A DNA stretch of 64,000 bases from Aureispira sp. CCB-QB1 (GTDB lineage Bacteria; Bacteroidota; Bacteroidia; Chitinophagales; Saprospiraceae), in contig NZ_JHBV01000024.1 of NCBI RefSeq assembly GCF_000724545.1, positions 1-64,000 on the forward strand, in the 5' to 3' direction. Shown piece after piece: positions 50,598 to 59,428 of the stretch. Position 1 is the stretch's first letter; each line of letters starts with the position of its first letter. The notes below the pieces were generated by a model. The model was not told where the DNA came from, did not search any database, and saw nothing but the letters and a program-made list of their open reading frames with translations. A program made the position numbers and the translations under genes.

Positions 50598-51179
50598 TCA
50601 AATTCGATTTTTAGGATTCCTTATTCTGCTCAAAGTTTCTAGTGTTATTCCCAAATAGGAAGCAATATGCATCAGAGGGACTCGATTGGTTATATCAGGG
50701 CGAATACCAATCAACTGCTCGTACCTCTCTTGAGCTTTATTGAATAATATAGAAGATAGTCTTTCTCGCAACCCGAGCATTGTTTGGGTAACTACTTTGC
50801 TAATCAGTCGTTCAAAATCATGGTATTTATTACAAAGATTATCTATCGCATCTCTCGAAATTTCCATAACTATCGAATCTTCAACAAACTCAATATAATG
50901 AGGACTTGGTTCTTTGCTAAAAAAGCTGACAATGGAACACATAAATTCATTTTCAAAGGCAAACCAATCTGAAACATCTTTTCCATCTTTTAAATAATAG
51001 GCTCTTGCACACCCCTCTATAATCAAAAACGCTTTGCCTGAAAATTGTCCTTCTCGAACAACTACTGTTCCTTTATTAATCGTCATTAAATTCGAATTAG
51101 CGATAAATTCACGTTGACATTCGGCAGACAGTGGCGCGTAAATTTCACCAATTTTATTTACTATTTTTTCAAGTTGCAT
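50598..51179 (-). CDS. Crp/Fnr-type transcriptional regulator
   Basis: 193 residues. cNMP-binding-like barrel (INKGTVVVREGQFSGKAFLIIEGCARAYYLKDG, VSDWFAFENEFM) and a C-terminal HTH (VPLMHIASYLGITLETLSRIRN). This is a typical Bacteroidota Crp-family regulator without clear cAMP contacts. It heads a three-gene same-strand group with the oxidoreductase and the DJ-1 lipoprotein, suggesting a stress or redox response. Confidence 0.85.
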   Translation of the reverse strand: MQLEKIVNKIGEIYAPLSAECQREFIANSNLMTINKGTVVVREGQFSGKAFLIIEGCARAYYLKDGKDVSDWFAFENEFMCSIVSFFSKEPSPHYIEFVEDSIVMEISRDAIDNLCNKYHDFERLISKVVTQTMLGLRERLSSILFNKAQERYEQLIGIRPDITNRVPLMHIASYLGITLETLSRIRNPKNRI

Positions 51180-51458
51180 TTTTAAAATTATAAATCATAT
51201 AAATCCGAAATTGAGAAAGCTAAAGATAAACAATCTCTATTCAAAAGCTAGAATTTCATCAATCTCTGATGAGGTTTATTCCTTTTTCAAGCCCGCAATA
51301 CAATTAAAAGATTTAACCAATGTTTAAATCATTCAAAATCTTATAATTAACATTTTTTTTAGTATTTTTAATATCCCCACAACGCACTATTTACTAATCT
51401 ATAAAGTAAAATTTTGCAGCTGCAACAACTCTAACCTATTTTACTAATATCATTCACT

Positions 51459-53594
51459 ATGAAAACTAGCATACTTTGTAACCTCTTATTATTGCTATCT
51501 ATGTACTCGTTGTGTGCTCAAACCAAAATTTGGGGTGCAGGAACCAATAATGGTGCTGCCGAAGGAGAATTTCAAACGCCTTTTATTACTACAGGAACCA
51601 ATAACAACTACGCTCCAAATGCCTGGACAGCCCTATCCATCTATGATACAGATTCTATATCTCCTGGAAATGCCTATTGGACTAGAAATACTTTAGGGTA
51701 TTCGCAAGGAGCTTATGCCGCTCATCCTTGGCAAACACCTGCTCCTCTCCCCTCACCATCTCAAACTAATGGGGTCGCCATTTTTGATTCTGACCTTTTG
51801 GATAATAATGCTGTAACAGGTGCTTTAGGAACGGGAACTTCTCCCAGTAGACACAAAGGTGCCTTAATTTCTCCTAGAATTGACTTGAGTGCTTATCAAG
51901 ACAGTAGTTTAATGGTTCAATTTTTTTCTAGCTATAGAAGTTATGACATAGATGAATTAAGTATCGCTATGTCTACCGATGATGGTACAACATGGACTCC
52001 TTCTATTAACTACCTAACGTTACAAGCTCCTTTTAATCCTGGGTGGATAAGAACGTATTTTCCTAGTTTGACTAATGGTAGTAATAATCTCACCAATTGT
52101 CGCCTAAAATTTACATTTGAAGGAGAGTACTATTTCGCTATGATTGATGATGTTTCTATTGAGGTAGCGGCAGATTATGACTTTGCGATTGCTCGTCCCA
52201 ACCCTAGTAGTCCACAATTAGAAGAACAAGGCGATTACATAAAGATTGGCAATAATCAGTACTTTGCCCCCATTAACTTGTCCGTTGACGATATTCAGCA
52301 GTGGTACTTTGGTTTGAGAGTTGTGAATCATGGTTCAAAGGATCTGCTGCCCAGCGACTCTGCTATGATTTGCCTAAGAATTGATTTTTATAACAATCAT
52401 ACCAATGTGGCTAATGTTTATAACGACACCATCCTCGTAACAGATACATTACTTGCTCACGCTCAAAATTCTATTTTTGGAACCAAAAATCTAAAAAACA
52501 TTAACTTCTTCATGTTATACGGTCAAGGCACGTATCGTATTACCTATACTCTACAACACCGCCAAGTCGATGCTTACAACGATAATGATAGTGCGAGGTA
52601 TTATTTGAACAATGCAGCGCACCTTTACCAACATACCTATATTAATTATCTATCTAAAGCACGACTCTCTAATTCAACAGCAAAAGTACTTACAACCTCC
52701 GCTATTTTTCCAGCACGAAAAGATCTAACAAGTTACGAATATGGTTCCATGTATTATTTTCCAAGAGGCAATACCAACCAAATTAGAATTGATTCTATTG
52801 ACTTTGGGTATTTCGTGCCTTGGGACTACACGGGAGATAGTATTATGAACCTCACCGCAGAGATTTATCAATTTAGAGATACGGTTTACAACAATGGTAT
52901 ACTTGATCATCTCAACGAATTGCAACATGTTGGAACAGGCATGATTCGCTTAACAGGGATAGGAACAATCGTTCCACCAGGTTCCTATGGTTTTGGGCGA
53001 GTTATTTCTTTCGTCAATCCTATTTCAGGTAGTACAATGCACAACTTAACAAACAATGGATATTATTTAGTGACTATAAAACAAGAACTAGTCAGCAGTA
53101 CCACCTTAGATTCCACACAACATCTCTGGTTTGGAGTAGATGCATACAGCAACTTTGCTCAAAATATGGCTTTAACCAATGTTAGCAATGTAATACCTCA
53201 CTCATTTGTTACAATAGCTATAGACTCTAACCAAAATAAAGTTATCAATACACAAGAACATGGGAGCCATACAGTCCCATCAATAGGTCTTCATTTGGGA
53301 GGCAGGTCTGGATATTGTAGTACAATAGAAACCACAGCTTATCCGTCCACACTTTTGAATATTTCCCCTAATCCCGCACAAGAATTCATTAATGTTCGTG
53401 CTAATTTTAAGAACCAAACATCAATTCAATACCTTTTAACCGATTTTTCTGGTCGCATTCTTCAAACAAAGACACAAAACACAGCAAGTGCCCCACAAGA
53501 GTTTAATATTAAGGAACTTCCTGCTGGCATATATTGGATTTATGCCAAGAATAAAAACGAAAAAACAACTGCAAGCTTTATAAAAGCTAAGTAA
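51459..53594 (+). CDS. Large secreted protein with type IX sorting domain, paralogue
   Basis: 711 residues. Signal peptide (LCNLLLLLSMYSLCAQ) then AQTKIWGAGTNNGAAEGEFQ, colinear with the protein at 45689 over the whole length: GNAYWTRNTLGYSQGAYAA, GALISPRIDLSAYQDSSLMVQFFS, EYYFAMIDDVSIE, and a C-terminal sorting domain (LLNISPNPAQEFINVRANF ... GIYWIYAKNKNEKTTASFIKAK). A diverged duplicate of that gene, now separated from it by four genes of other families. Probable surface protein. Confidence 0.85.
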   Translation: MKTSILCNLLLLLSMYSLCAQTKIWGAGTNNGAAEGEFQTPFITTGTNNNYAPNAWTALSIYDTDSISPGNAYWTRNTLGYSQGAYAAHPWQTPAPLPSPSQTNGVAIFDSDLLDNNAVTGALGTGTSPSRHKGALISPRIDLSAYQDSSLMVQFFSSYRSYDIDELSIAMSTDDGTTWTPSINYLTLQAPFNPGWIRTYFPSLTNGSNNLTNCRLKFTFEGEYYFAMIDDVSIEVAADYDFAIARPNPSSPQLEEQGDYIKIGNNQYFAPINLSVDDIQQWYFGLRVVNHGSKDLLPSDSAMICLRIDFYNNHTNVANVYNDTILVTDTLLAHAQNSIFGTKNLKNINFFMLYGQGTYRITYTLQHRQVDAYNDNDSARYYLNNAAHLYQHTYINYLSKARLSNSTAKVLTTSAIFPARKDLTSYEYGSMYYFPRGNTNQIRIDSIDFGYFVPWDYTGDSIMNLTAEIYQFRDTVYNNGILDHLNELQHVGTGMIRLTGIGTIVPPGSYGFGRVISFVNPISGSTMHNLTNNGYYLVTIKQELVSSTTLDSTQHLWFGVDAYSNFAQNMALTNVSNVIPHSFVTIAIDSNQNKVINTQEHGSHTVPSIGLHLGGRSGYCSTIETTAYPSTLLNISPNPAQEFINVRANFKNQTSIQYLLTDFSGRILQTKTQNTASAPQEFNIKELPAGIYWIYAKNKNEKTTASFIKAK

Positions 53595-53986
53595 CATTCT
53601 ACATTTACTTGTTTTTTTTCTTGTTTTTTTGTTTTTTGCAATAAACATTCAATCCCTCATTCTTATAAGGGTAACAATATGTTTTCCAAATGCATACATA
53701 AATACCTCAAATGTTTTTTATAGATTTATAATAATTTATAAAATCAGAAGTACTTTATGCTTTTAGTAAAATATTGAGTGTTATAAGTAAGTGGACAGAA
53801 AAAAGTATAGTTAAAAATGTAATTGTTTTTAGTGCTGTTCAAAGAAAAGAATTGAAGTTTTAGCGGGCTAAAACGAGATTTTTTGATGAAGAACAGTGCA
53901 AAAAGAATTCTATTTTGCCTATAATTTTTTATGAACGATTACTTACTACAAAAAATAAGTCTTTAGTTTATCTTAAACCAACTTTT
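53595..53986. other. Intergenic region
   Basis: No gene or clear signal is seen. AT-rich. Confidence 0.5.
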
Positions 53987-54421
53987 ATGAAAAATAATAT
54001 TTTAACTTTATTCAGTCTTGCTTTCTTGCTAATGGTCGTAGCTTGTTCAACTCCATCTCCAGAATCAGCAGGAGCTGCGGCTGATGTTCATTCTAATACA
54101 AGAAGTGCTCCATCAGCTAATCAAGAAGAAGACTTCAATATTTTATTGGCTCGTAAATGGCAAAATGAAAGTGGAGAAATTTACATCAACCTAAAAATTG
54201 ATGGTTCTTTCGAAGGGCAATTTGACAGCGAAAACATTGTCGTTGGTCAATGGTCAGTTTCTGATGACCAAAAAACATTGACTCTACAAGGCACCAAAGC
54301 ATCAGACGGCAAAGGTGATAACTTGAATGTTTCTTATACTATTCTAGATATGTCTTTAAACAACATGAAGGTGTTGGATCAAGATGGAAAGGAATTAACA
54401 TTTGTTTCACCTGACAAATAG
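53987..54421 (+). CDS. Small lipoprotein with beta-rich domain
   Basis: 144 residues from ATG 53987 (MKNNILTLFSLAFLLMVVACSTPSP), lipobox ending at Cys20. The mature part has LLARKWQNESGEIYINLKIDGSFEGQF...VVGQWSVSDDQKTLTLQGTKA in outline, a lipocalin-like or META-like beta pattern where W, G and KTLTL positions recur. The next plus-strand gene (54879) has the same domain, so the two are tandem duplicates. Function is unknown. Confidence 0.75.
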   Translation: MKNNILTLFSLAFLLMVVACSTPSPESAGAAADVHSNTRSAPSANQEEDFNILLARKWQNESGEIYINLKIDGSFEGQFDSENIVVGQWSVSDDQKTLTLQGTKASDGKGDNLNVSYTILDMSLNNMKVLDQDGKELTFVSPDK

Positions 54422-54878
54422 CACCAACTTTTTTATAAAACCTTTAGTTGTGTTGCTATTTAGCAAGTAAAAAATCAGTAGGGAATGTTCACTCTACTGA
54501 TTTTAATTTTTCCCCTTTTACGTACCAAACGATATTGTCAAGACATCACAGGCTATTATTCCTAGTTGATTTTATAGTTTCTTATTATATCCATGAAGTA
54601 CTGATTCCTCCCAAACATTCTACCTACGAAGCTGTTACATAATAAGATCGTATGGAACGTCCCCTATATTTAAGCCGCTTTTAGCTTAAATATGCTAGTA
54701 ATACAAAAAATTAGTTCGCTATTATTGTTAATAATGATTTAATATTTTATTTTTCATAGAATAAACTTTCTAGAATAATTTTGCGCACAACACTAGAGAA
54801 GTTTTACCTCTTTAAAAAAACGTCCCTTTACTATCTTCTAATTATTATCAAATAGCATGATTTAACCTATCACACACT
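54422..54878. other. Intergenic region between lipoprotein paralogues
   Basis: No convincing gene is seen. The hairpin at 54471-54504 ends the first gene. A 64-codon frame at 54448-54642 lacks protein-like composition. Confidence 0.5.
54471..54510 (+). terminator. Terminator
   Basis: AAAATCAGTAG (54471-54481) with CTACTGATTTT (54494-54504), then AATTTTT. Confidence 0.8.
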
Positions 54879-55265
54879 ATGAGTAAACACGTATTTTTTT
54901 CTATCCTAACCTTTTTAATGCTTGCCACAGTCCCTACCTTACAAGCAGGTTTTAATACATCTTATCAACCTCCCTTTATTTTAAACCAAGAAGACACTTA
55001 TTTACTTTTAGCACATAAGTGGGTTAGTGGTACTATTTTTCTTGATTTAAACATTAATGGTTCATTTGAAGGTACTGTCAACAACCAAACTGATTTGTAC
55101 GGCAATTGGGAAATTTCCAACAACCAAAAGACCTTAACTCTAACCAACAGCCCTGAAGATGAAGATGAGTTTAAACTAGAGTACACCTTGTCTAATATAT
55201 CGTTTGATTCCATCACTCTAATTGATAAAAAAGGAAAAACCATTGTCTTAGAAATTGCAGATTAA
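54879..55265 (+). CDS. Small exported beta-rich protein, paralogue of the preceding lipoprotein
   Basis: 128 residues. Signal peptide (FFSILTFLMLATVPTLQAG) without a lipobox Cys. The mature part, LLLAHKWVSGTIFLDLNINGSFEGTV ... GNWEISNNQKTLTLTNSPEDE, lines up with the protein at 53987. One copy is lipid anchored and this one is free in the periplasm or secreted. Function is unknown. Confidence 0.7.
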   Translation: MSKHVFFSILTFLMLATVPTLQAGFNTSYQPPFILNQEDTYLLLAHKWVSGTIFLDLNINGSFEGTVNNQTDLYGNWEISNNQKTLTLTNSPEDEDEFKLEYTLSNISFDSITLIDKKGKTIVLEIAD

Positions 55266-55326
55266 TGCATCAGCTCTCAAATTGGTCTAAGTAGTTAGTT
55301 GGCTTAAAATATCTTATACAAAAAAG

Positions 55327-55361
55327 AAAACGCAGCAATCCATTTTAGACTGCTGCGTTTT
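55327..55361. terminator. Bidirectional terminator
   Basis: AAAACGCAGCA (55327-55337) with TGCTGCGTTTT (55351-55361), between convergent genes. Confidence 0.85.
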
Positions 55362-55387
55362 TTCATTTTGCGATACCTAAGTACGCT

Positions 55388-57385
55388 CTAGCGCTTGGTA
55401 ACAGTTTCTGCTGTTCTTTTTTTGTTAGAACGCATTTCTTGTTTTGCAGCCGCTTCCTTTTTGTCATGTTTCTCCCTTGAAACACTGTTAAGTTCTCCTG
55501 CCGTTACAGCTCTTTGTTGTTTCACAATAGCTCCACGTTCCAAGTAATTTTTTTCTCTTCCCGCATTGTACAGAATACCATATTCTTTTGTCTTTCCATA
55601 AGCTTCTGGTGTATAGTATTTGCCAATCTCGTGCGGACGTTTCATTCTAACATTAGTTGTATAATTATCAATTTTTGATTGGTAATATTGAATAGTAGGA
55701 TCATTTCTTTGTGCATGTACTGTCCAAGAAACTTTAGTGTTAGGAGCACCTGCAACAACAAATTGATTGTTCGCAATTTCAGAAAGCACATAAGGCTGTG
55801 TCGCCGTTCCGATTGCTGTTAACTGATAACTTGGATTAATATTAATCGCATCAAAATAATCTGGTAACTCTACAATAGCTTGTCCATTGGCACCCAACTC
55901 AATCACCCCTCTATACATATTTAAGACCTCATCAGATTCTATACAAAAATGACGTAGGGTTTTGTTTTCTGGATCTAATGGGTGGTCAATCATAAATGCC
56001 TTCGTTCCCACAGCAGCAAAATCGGTATTCGAAAATAAACCCAAATTATTTCCTCCATTGGTAGAACCAACAACTCCCAAATCACCACCAAAACCAAAAA
56101 CACCAATACCTTCTCCCCCTCCTGCATCCGCAGATTGAGAATAAATAGCAGCAGCCTGATTTGCTGCAACAACAGGTGTAATATAGACTTCTACACCACT
56201 TCCGTCTGCGGTTCCATTATTGTTGACCAATATAGTAGGGTCAGCACTATTATTAGAGGCACTAATAGCAGTTTTGACTAAACCTGGAGTTGGAGAGGTC
56301 CCTGTTGCCATATGGCTAACAGAAAGTACGGCATATTCAGAAGTTGTATTCGCTGGTCCTGCTGCCACTGTCGGGTTTCCCATAAATACATCCACAGCAT
56401 TTCCATTGTTTCCATAATGTTGTACCTCTACAGCATTTCCACCACCACCAGCACCGCCACCAGTACCATTGTAGTTAACAATCAACCCTAAGCTATTTCT
56501 AGTTGCTGCGGTATTACTCATCGTTATATATTGCCCTGTACCATCTCCACTATGAAAAACCCCCAACCCCATATCGGTATTGGCAGCATTGCTCAACACA
56601 ATTTGCTCTCCTCTACCTAAACCATCGTGAAATAGGGAGTATATCATACTGGTATTAGCAGTGTTTAGAATTCCAATTTCGCCTCCTACACCTGTTCCTG
56701 AATGATATAAAGCAGATCCTGTTGCAGCATTGGCAGCATTGGTCAAGCTCATAAAAGAAGCTCGCCCAGTTCCCGCATGATATAAAGCGGTGCCTGTAGA
56801 CGCATTGGTTGCCTCTGATAAGTCCACATACACACCTCGTCCAGTTCCTGCATGTCTCAAATCATATCCAGTAGATGCATTCGCAGCATTACTCATATCC
56901 ACATACATGCCCACACCTGTTCCTTGATGAAATAACGTATATCCTGCTGCTACATTCGCTGCATCCATATATAAATCAACTCCTCTAGAAAAGTTTCCTG
57001 TACCATTTTGTACTACCTGTAAAGCAGGTTGTGTAGCACCAGCATTTGCTTGAAGTACGTCTAACCCTACTCCCAGACCCTGGTTATTAGATATAATCGA
57101 GCTTGCTGTTGAAGCTGTGTGTGCCATAACATTATTGATACCTGCACCAGATGTAGCATTCGCTATAAATAAAACAGAGCTGGTATTAGCAGTATTGGTT
57201 GGGACTAATTCGACTGAATTACCTGCTGCACCTGCATGATCTACCAAAATAGCATCAACACCCGCTGTTTGATTAACATGCAGTTTCGCTGTTGGGGCAG
57301 CGATGCCCACACCAACATTTTGTGCATTGACTTTAGCAAACCCTAAGATAGCGAATGCTAAGATAATTGTAGTTTTTCTATTCAT
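55388..57385 (-). CDS. Secreted repeat protein, tail-fibre-like
   Basis: 665 residues. Signal peptide (TIILAFAILGFAKVNAQ), then the VGVGIAAPTAKLHV lead common in Bacteroidota tail-fibre-type proteins. From about residue 148 come six tandem 25-residue repeats (consensus GxxLxHxGTGxGxxxxxSNAANxST at 148, 173, 198, 223, 248 and 273) plus a partial copy before them. The C-terminal region (about 490-590) resembles the beta domain that follows such repeats (GANGQAIVELPDYFDAIN, YVLSEIANNQFVVAGAPNTKVSWTVHAQRND) and ends in a basic tail. No T9SS sorting domain is evident. Likely a trimeric or beta-helical surface fibre. Confidence 0.75.
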   Translation of the reverse strand: MNRKTTIILAFAILGFAKVNAQNVGVGIAAPTAKLHVNQTAGVDAILVDHAGAAGNSVELVPTNTANTSSVLFIANATSGAGINNVMAHTASTASSIISNNQGLGVGLDVLQANAGATQPALQVVQNGTGNFSRGVDLYMDAANVAAGYTLFHQGTGVGMYVDMSNAANASTGYDLRHAGTGRGVYVDLSEATNASTGTALYHAGTGRASFMSLTNAANAATGSALYHSGTGVGGEIGILNTANTSMIYSLFHDGLGRGEQIVLSNAANTDMGLGVFHSGDGTGQYITMSNTAATRNSLGLIVNYNGTGGGAGGGGNAVEVQHYGNNGNAVDVFMGNPTVAAGPANTTSEYAVLSVSHMATGTSPTPGLVKTAISASNNSADPTILVNNNGTADGSGVEVYITPVVAANQAAAIYSQSADAGGGEGIGVFGFGGDLGVVGSTNGGNNLGLFSNTDFAAVGTKAFMIDHPLDPENKTLRHFCIESDEVLNMYRGVIELGANGQAIVELPDYFDAININPSYQLTAIGTATQPYVLSEIANNQFVVAGAPNTKVSWTVHAQRNDPTIQYYQSKIDNYTTNVRMKRPHEIGKYYTPEAYGKTKEYGILYNAGREKNYLERGAIVKQQRAVTAGELNSVSREKHDKKEAAAKQEMRSNKKRTAETVTKR

Positions 57386-57724
57386 AATAATAATAAAGTT
57401 TGAATGGTAATAATTTATCTTTGTTTAGGGGGAATATTAAATTTAATACTTAAAACTCAATAATTCAATAGCTTATTTGTATTTTTTATTTCTTTTTGCT
57501 TTTTTATTATAATAAAAATCAATTAATCCATTTATATTTCTACTAATTTCACATTTTTCATTTTTTTATTTCGCAACCAAATAGCACATAAACAACTGAT
57601 AAACAACAATTTAAACATAAATTTACAGTCATATAAACTCTTGATCATCAATTAAATACACCAAATATCATGCTATACTATTTTCTACAAAAAAAGCATT
57701 GAAAATAAATTGACTCTATTAAAC
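57386..57724. other. AT-rich divergent intergenic region
   Basis: Contains only AT-rich sequence between the divergent fibre-like gene and comF; no clear promoter box or RNA is seen. Confidence 0.5.
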
Positions 57725-58435
57725 ATGCAAACGCCTTTCCAAATACTCTCTAAGCCACTTCTAAGTCTTGTTAATTTATTTTACCCAAGACTCTGCTTTG
57801 CTTGTCAAAAAAACCTCATTTCTGAGCAAACTTCAATCTGCATTCATTGCAATTACAAATTAACACCTACTAACTACCACTGTACTTCCCCTAACCCTGT
57901 ACTAGAACGTTTTTGGGGAAGAGTAGAATTAGTCCATGCAACAACAGCCTACTCTTTTTCTAAAGGAGGAATATTGCAACATTTGATTCATCAACTTAAA
58001 TATGAAAACAAGCCTCAAATTGGCATAGAGCTGGGCAAAATGTATGGGAGTATCCTAAAAGATAGCCCTCTTTATAGTACGGTTGATTATATTATTCCTG
58101 TTCCTCTACATCCCAAAAAGAAACGACTACGAGGTTATAATCAAGCTGCAATGATTGCCAAAGGATTAGCCATCTCAATGGGTACAAAATGGTCTTCAGA
58201 GTATTTAATTCGAACCAATAACACCGAAACGCAAACCAAAAAGTCAAGATTAGATCGTTTCGCTAATGTGGAACATGCCTTTGAGATAGGCAACGGTAAC
58301 GAAATAGAAGGCAAACATTTATTATTAGTGGACGATGTAATTACAACAGGCGCAACACTAGAAGCTTGCACACAGACATTGCTACAAGTCAACAATACAA
58401 AAGTTAGTGTTGCAGCTATTGCTTTAGCCAATTAA
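57725..58435 (+). CDS. comF: ComF-family phosphoribosyltransferase-like protein
   Basis: 236 residues from ATG 57725. An N-terminal zinc ribbon (CFACQKN ... CIHCNYK), the conserved VDYIIPVPLHPKKKRLRGYNQA, and the PRPP-binding loop LLLVDDVITTGATLEA near the C-terminus. ComF is needed for uptake of transforming DNA in several bacteria and acts at the cytoplasmic side of the uptake machinery. Full family length. The end overlaps the convergent CYTH gene by 12 bp. Confidence 0.9.
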   Translation: MQTPFQILSKPLLSLVNLFYPRLCFACQKNLISEQTSICIHCNYKLTPTNYHCTSPNPVLERFWGRVELVHATTAYSFSKGGILQHLIHQLKYENKPQIGIELGKMYGSILKDSPLYSTVDYIIPVPLHPKKKRLRGYNQAAMIAKGLAISMGTKWSSEYLIRTNNTETQTKKSRLDRFANVEHAFEIGNGNEIEGKHLLLVDDVITTGATLEACTQTLLQVNNTKVSVAAIALAN

Positions 58436-58945
58436 GTCCAACAACATATCGCTATAAGAAACAGCCAATAAGTCGTCTTTCTTAATGTTTAGAATATTCA
58501 TATAGGCATGACATTGCTCTTGCAGCTTAGTTTGTCCTATACTACCATCTTCGTCGATAGCCTCTATTTCTACAAAGGTTCCAAGACCTTCTACTCTATC
58601 CAAATGAAATTTGACAGTATCAATAAAAAAGATTTGACGCTTTTTGTCCACAACTACCTTAATTCCTAAAGCAGCTTCTAGAGTAGCTTTTAATGCAGCA
58701 CTTTCATTGGGTTTGTAATAAGTAATAGAAGATACTTTAGGAGCCGCTTGATTTCCCCTATTGTAATGAATTAAAGCATTTTCAATAGTGCCTTCTCGTA
58801 GTTTTAAACGACCTTGGGGTACTTCAAAATAAGTATCTATTTGATGATCCTCTCCTTTATAGTCTGCGTCATACTCTTCAAGTATCTTTCTCAATGCTGC
58901 AATATTGGCGCACCTTGCTTTTATTTCTACGTTTGTCCAACTCAT
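58424..58945 (-). CDS. CYTH-domain protein
   Basis: 173 residues. The EIKAR motif at residues 7-11 (VEIKARC), then DTYFEVPQGRLKLREG, ALIHYNRG and FHLDRVEGLGTFVEIEAI match the CYTH tunnel fold, which binds triphosphates through Lys/Arg and metal through Glu. Bacterial members are class IV adenylate cyclases or triphosphatases; the catalytic role here cannot be fixed. Confidence 0.85.
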   Translation of the reverse strand: MSWTNVEIKARCANIAALRKILEEYDADYKGEDHQIDTYFEVPQGRLKLREGTIENALIHYNRGNQAAPKVSSITYYKPNESAALKATLEAALGIKVVVDKKRQIFFIDTVKFHLDRVEGLGTFVEIEAIDEDGSIGQTKLQEQCHAYMNILNIKKDDLLAVSYSDMLLDLIG

Positions 58946-59080
58946 AGTCTATTTATTCTTTATACTCCTTTTATTTACTAAAAAGTAATTATTTAGAAAA
59001 TTTTAAAACCCACTCCAAACTAGTGATTGGCAGTTATATGTTTGTCTATTTCTTCATCCAATCGATAATGTTTTATTCCA

Positions 59081-59425
59081 TCAGCTATTCCATCCATCTC
59101 CTTCCTCTTCGTAACGTTCATTATACTCAATTCTAGTCCTTGCTTTTTGTTTTTCTCGTTCAAAAATCAATGCTGCTAGTACTTTGTGGGGAGGTTCAGA
59201 GGCTGCTGGATGGAGTGCTCGATGGACTTTTTGTTCGTTAATATCCAAACGATACAACACATAAAACAGCTGTTCCATATTATTATCCAAAAGCTCTAAT
59301 ACAAATTGTTCCAAGAACTGTAACAATTCTTGTTCTGTAACATCTTCGGGGATGTGTTCTACTTCAAAATCTTTTTGTACAAAAGCCGACGTTTGTTGTA
59401 GAATGAGTGCCTGTTTTTCTATCAT
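59081..59425 (-). CDS. Small conserved helical protein after the histidine kinase
   Basis: 114 residues, acidic and helical (VTEQELLQFLEQFVLELLDNNMEQLFYVLYRLDINEQKVHRAL, then IFEREKQKARTRIEYNERY). It starts 3 bp after the histidine kinase stop on the same strand, so it is co-transcribed and may modulate that kinase. No known domain. Confidence 0.65.
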   Translation of the reverse strand: MIEKQALILQQTSAFVQKDFEVEHIPEDVTEQELLQFLEQFVLELLDNNMEQLFYVLYRLDINEQKVHRALHPAASEPPHKVLAALIFEREKQKARTRIEYNERYEEEGDGWNS

Positions 59426-59428
59426 ATT

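Noticed and set aside
54448-54642. A 64-codon plus-strand frame
   Set aside because: It overlaps a terminator and has no protein-like pattern.
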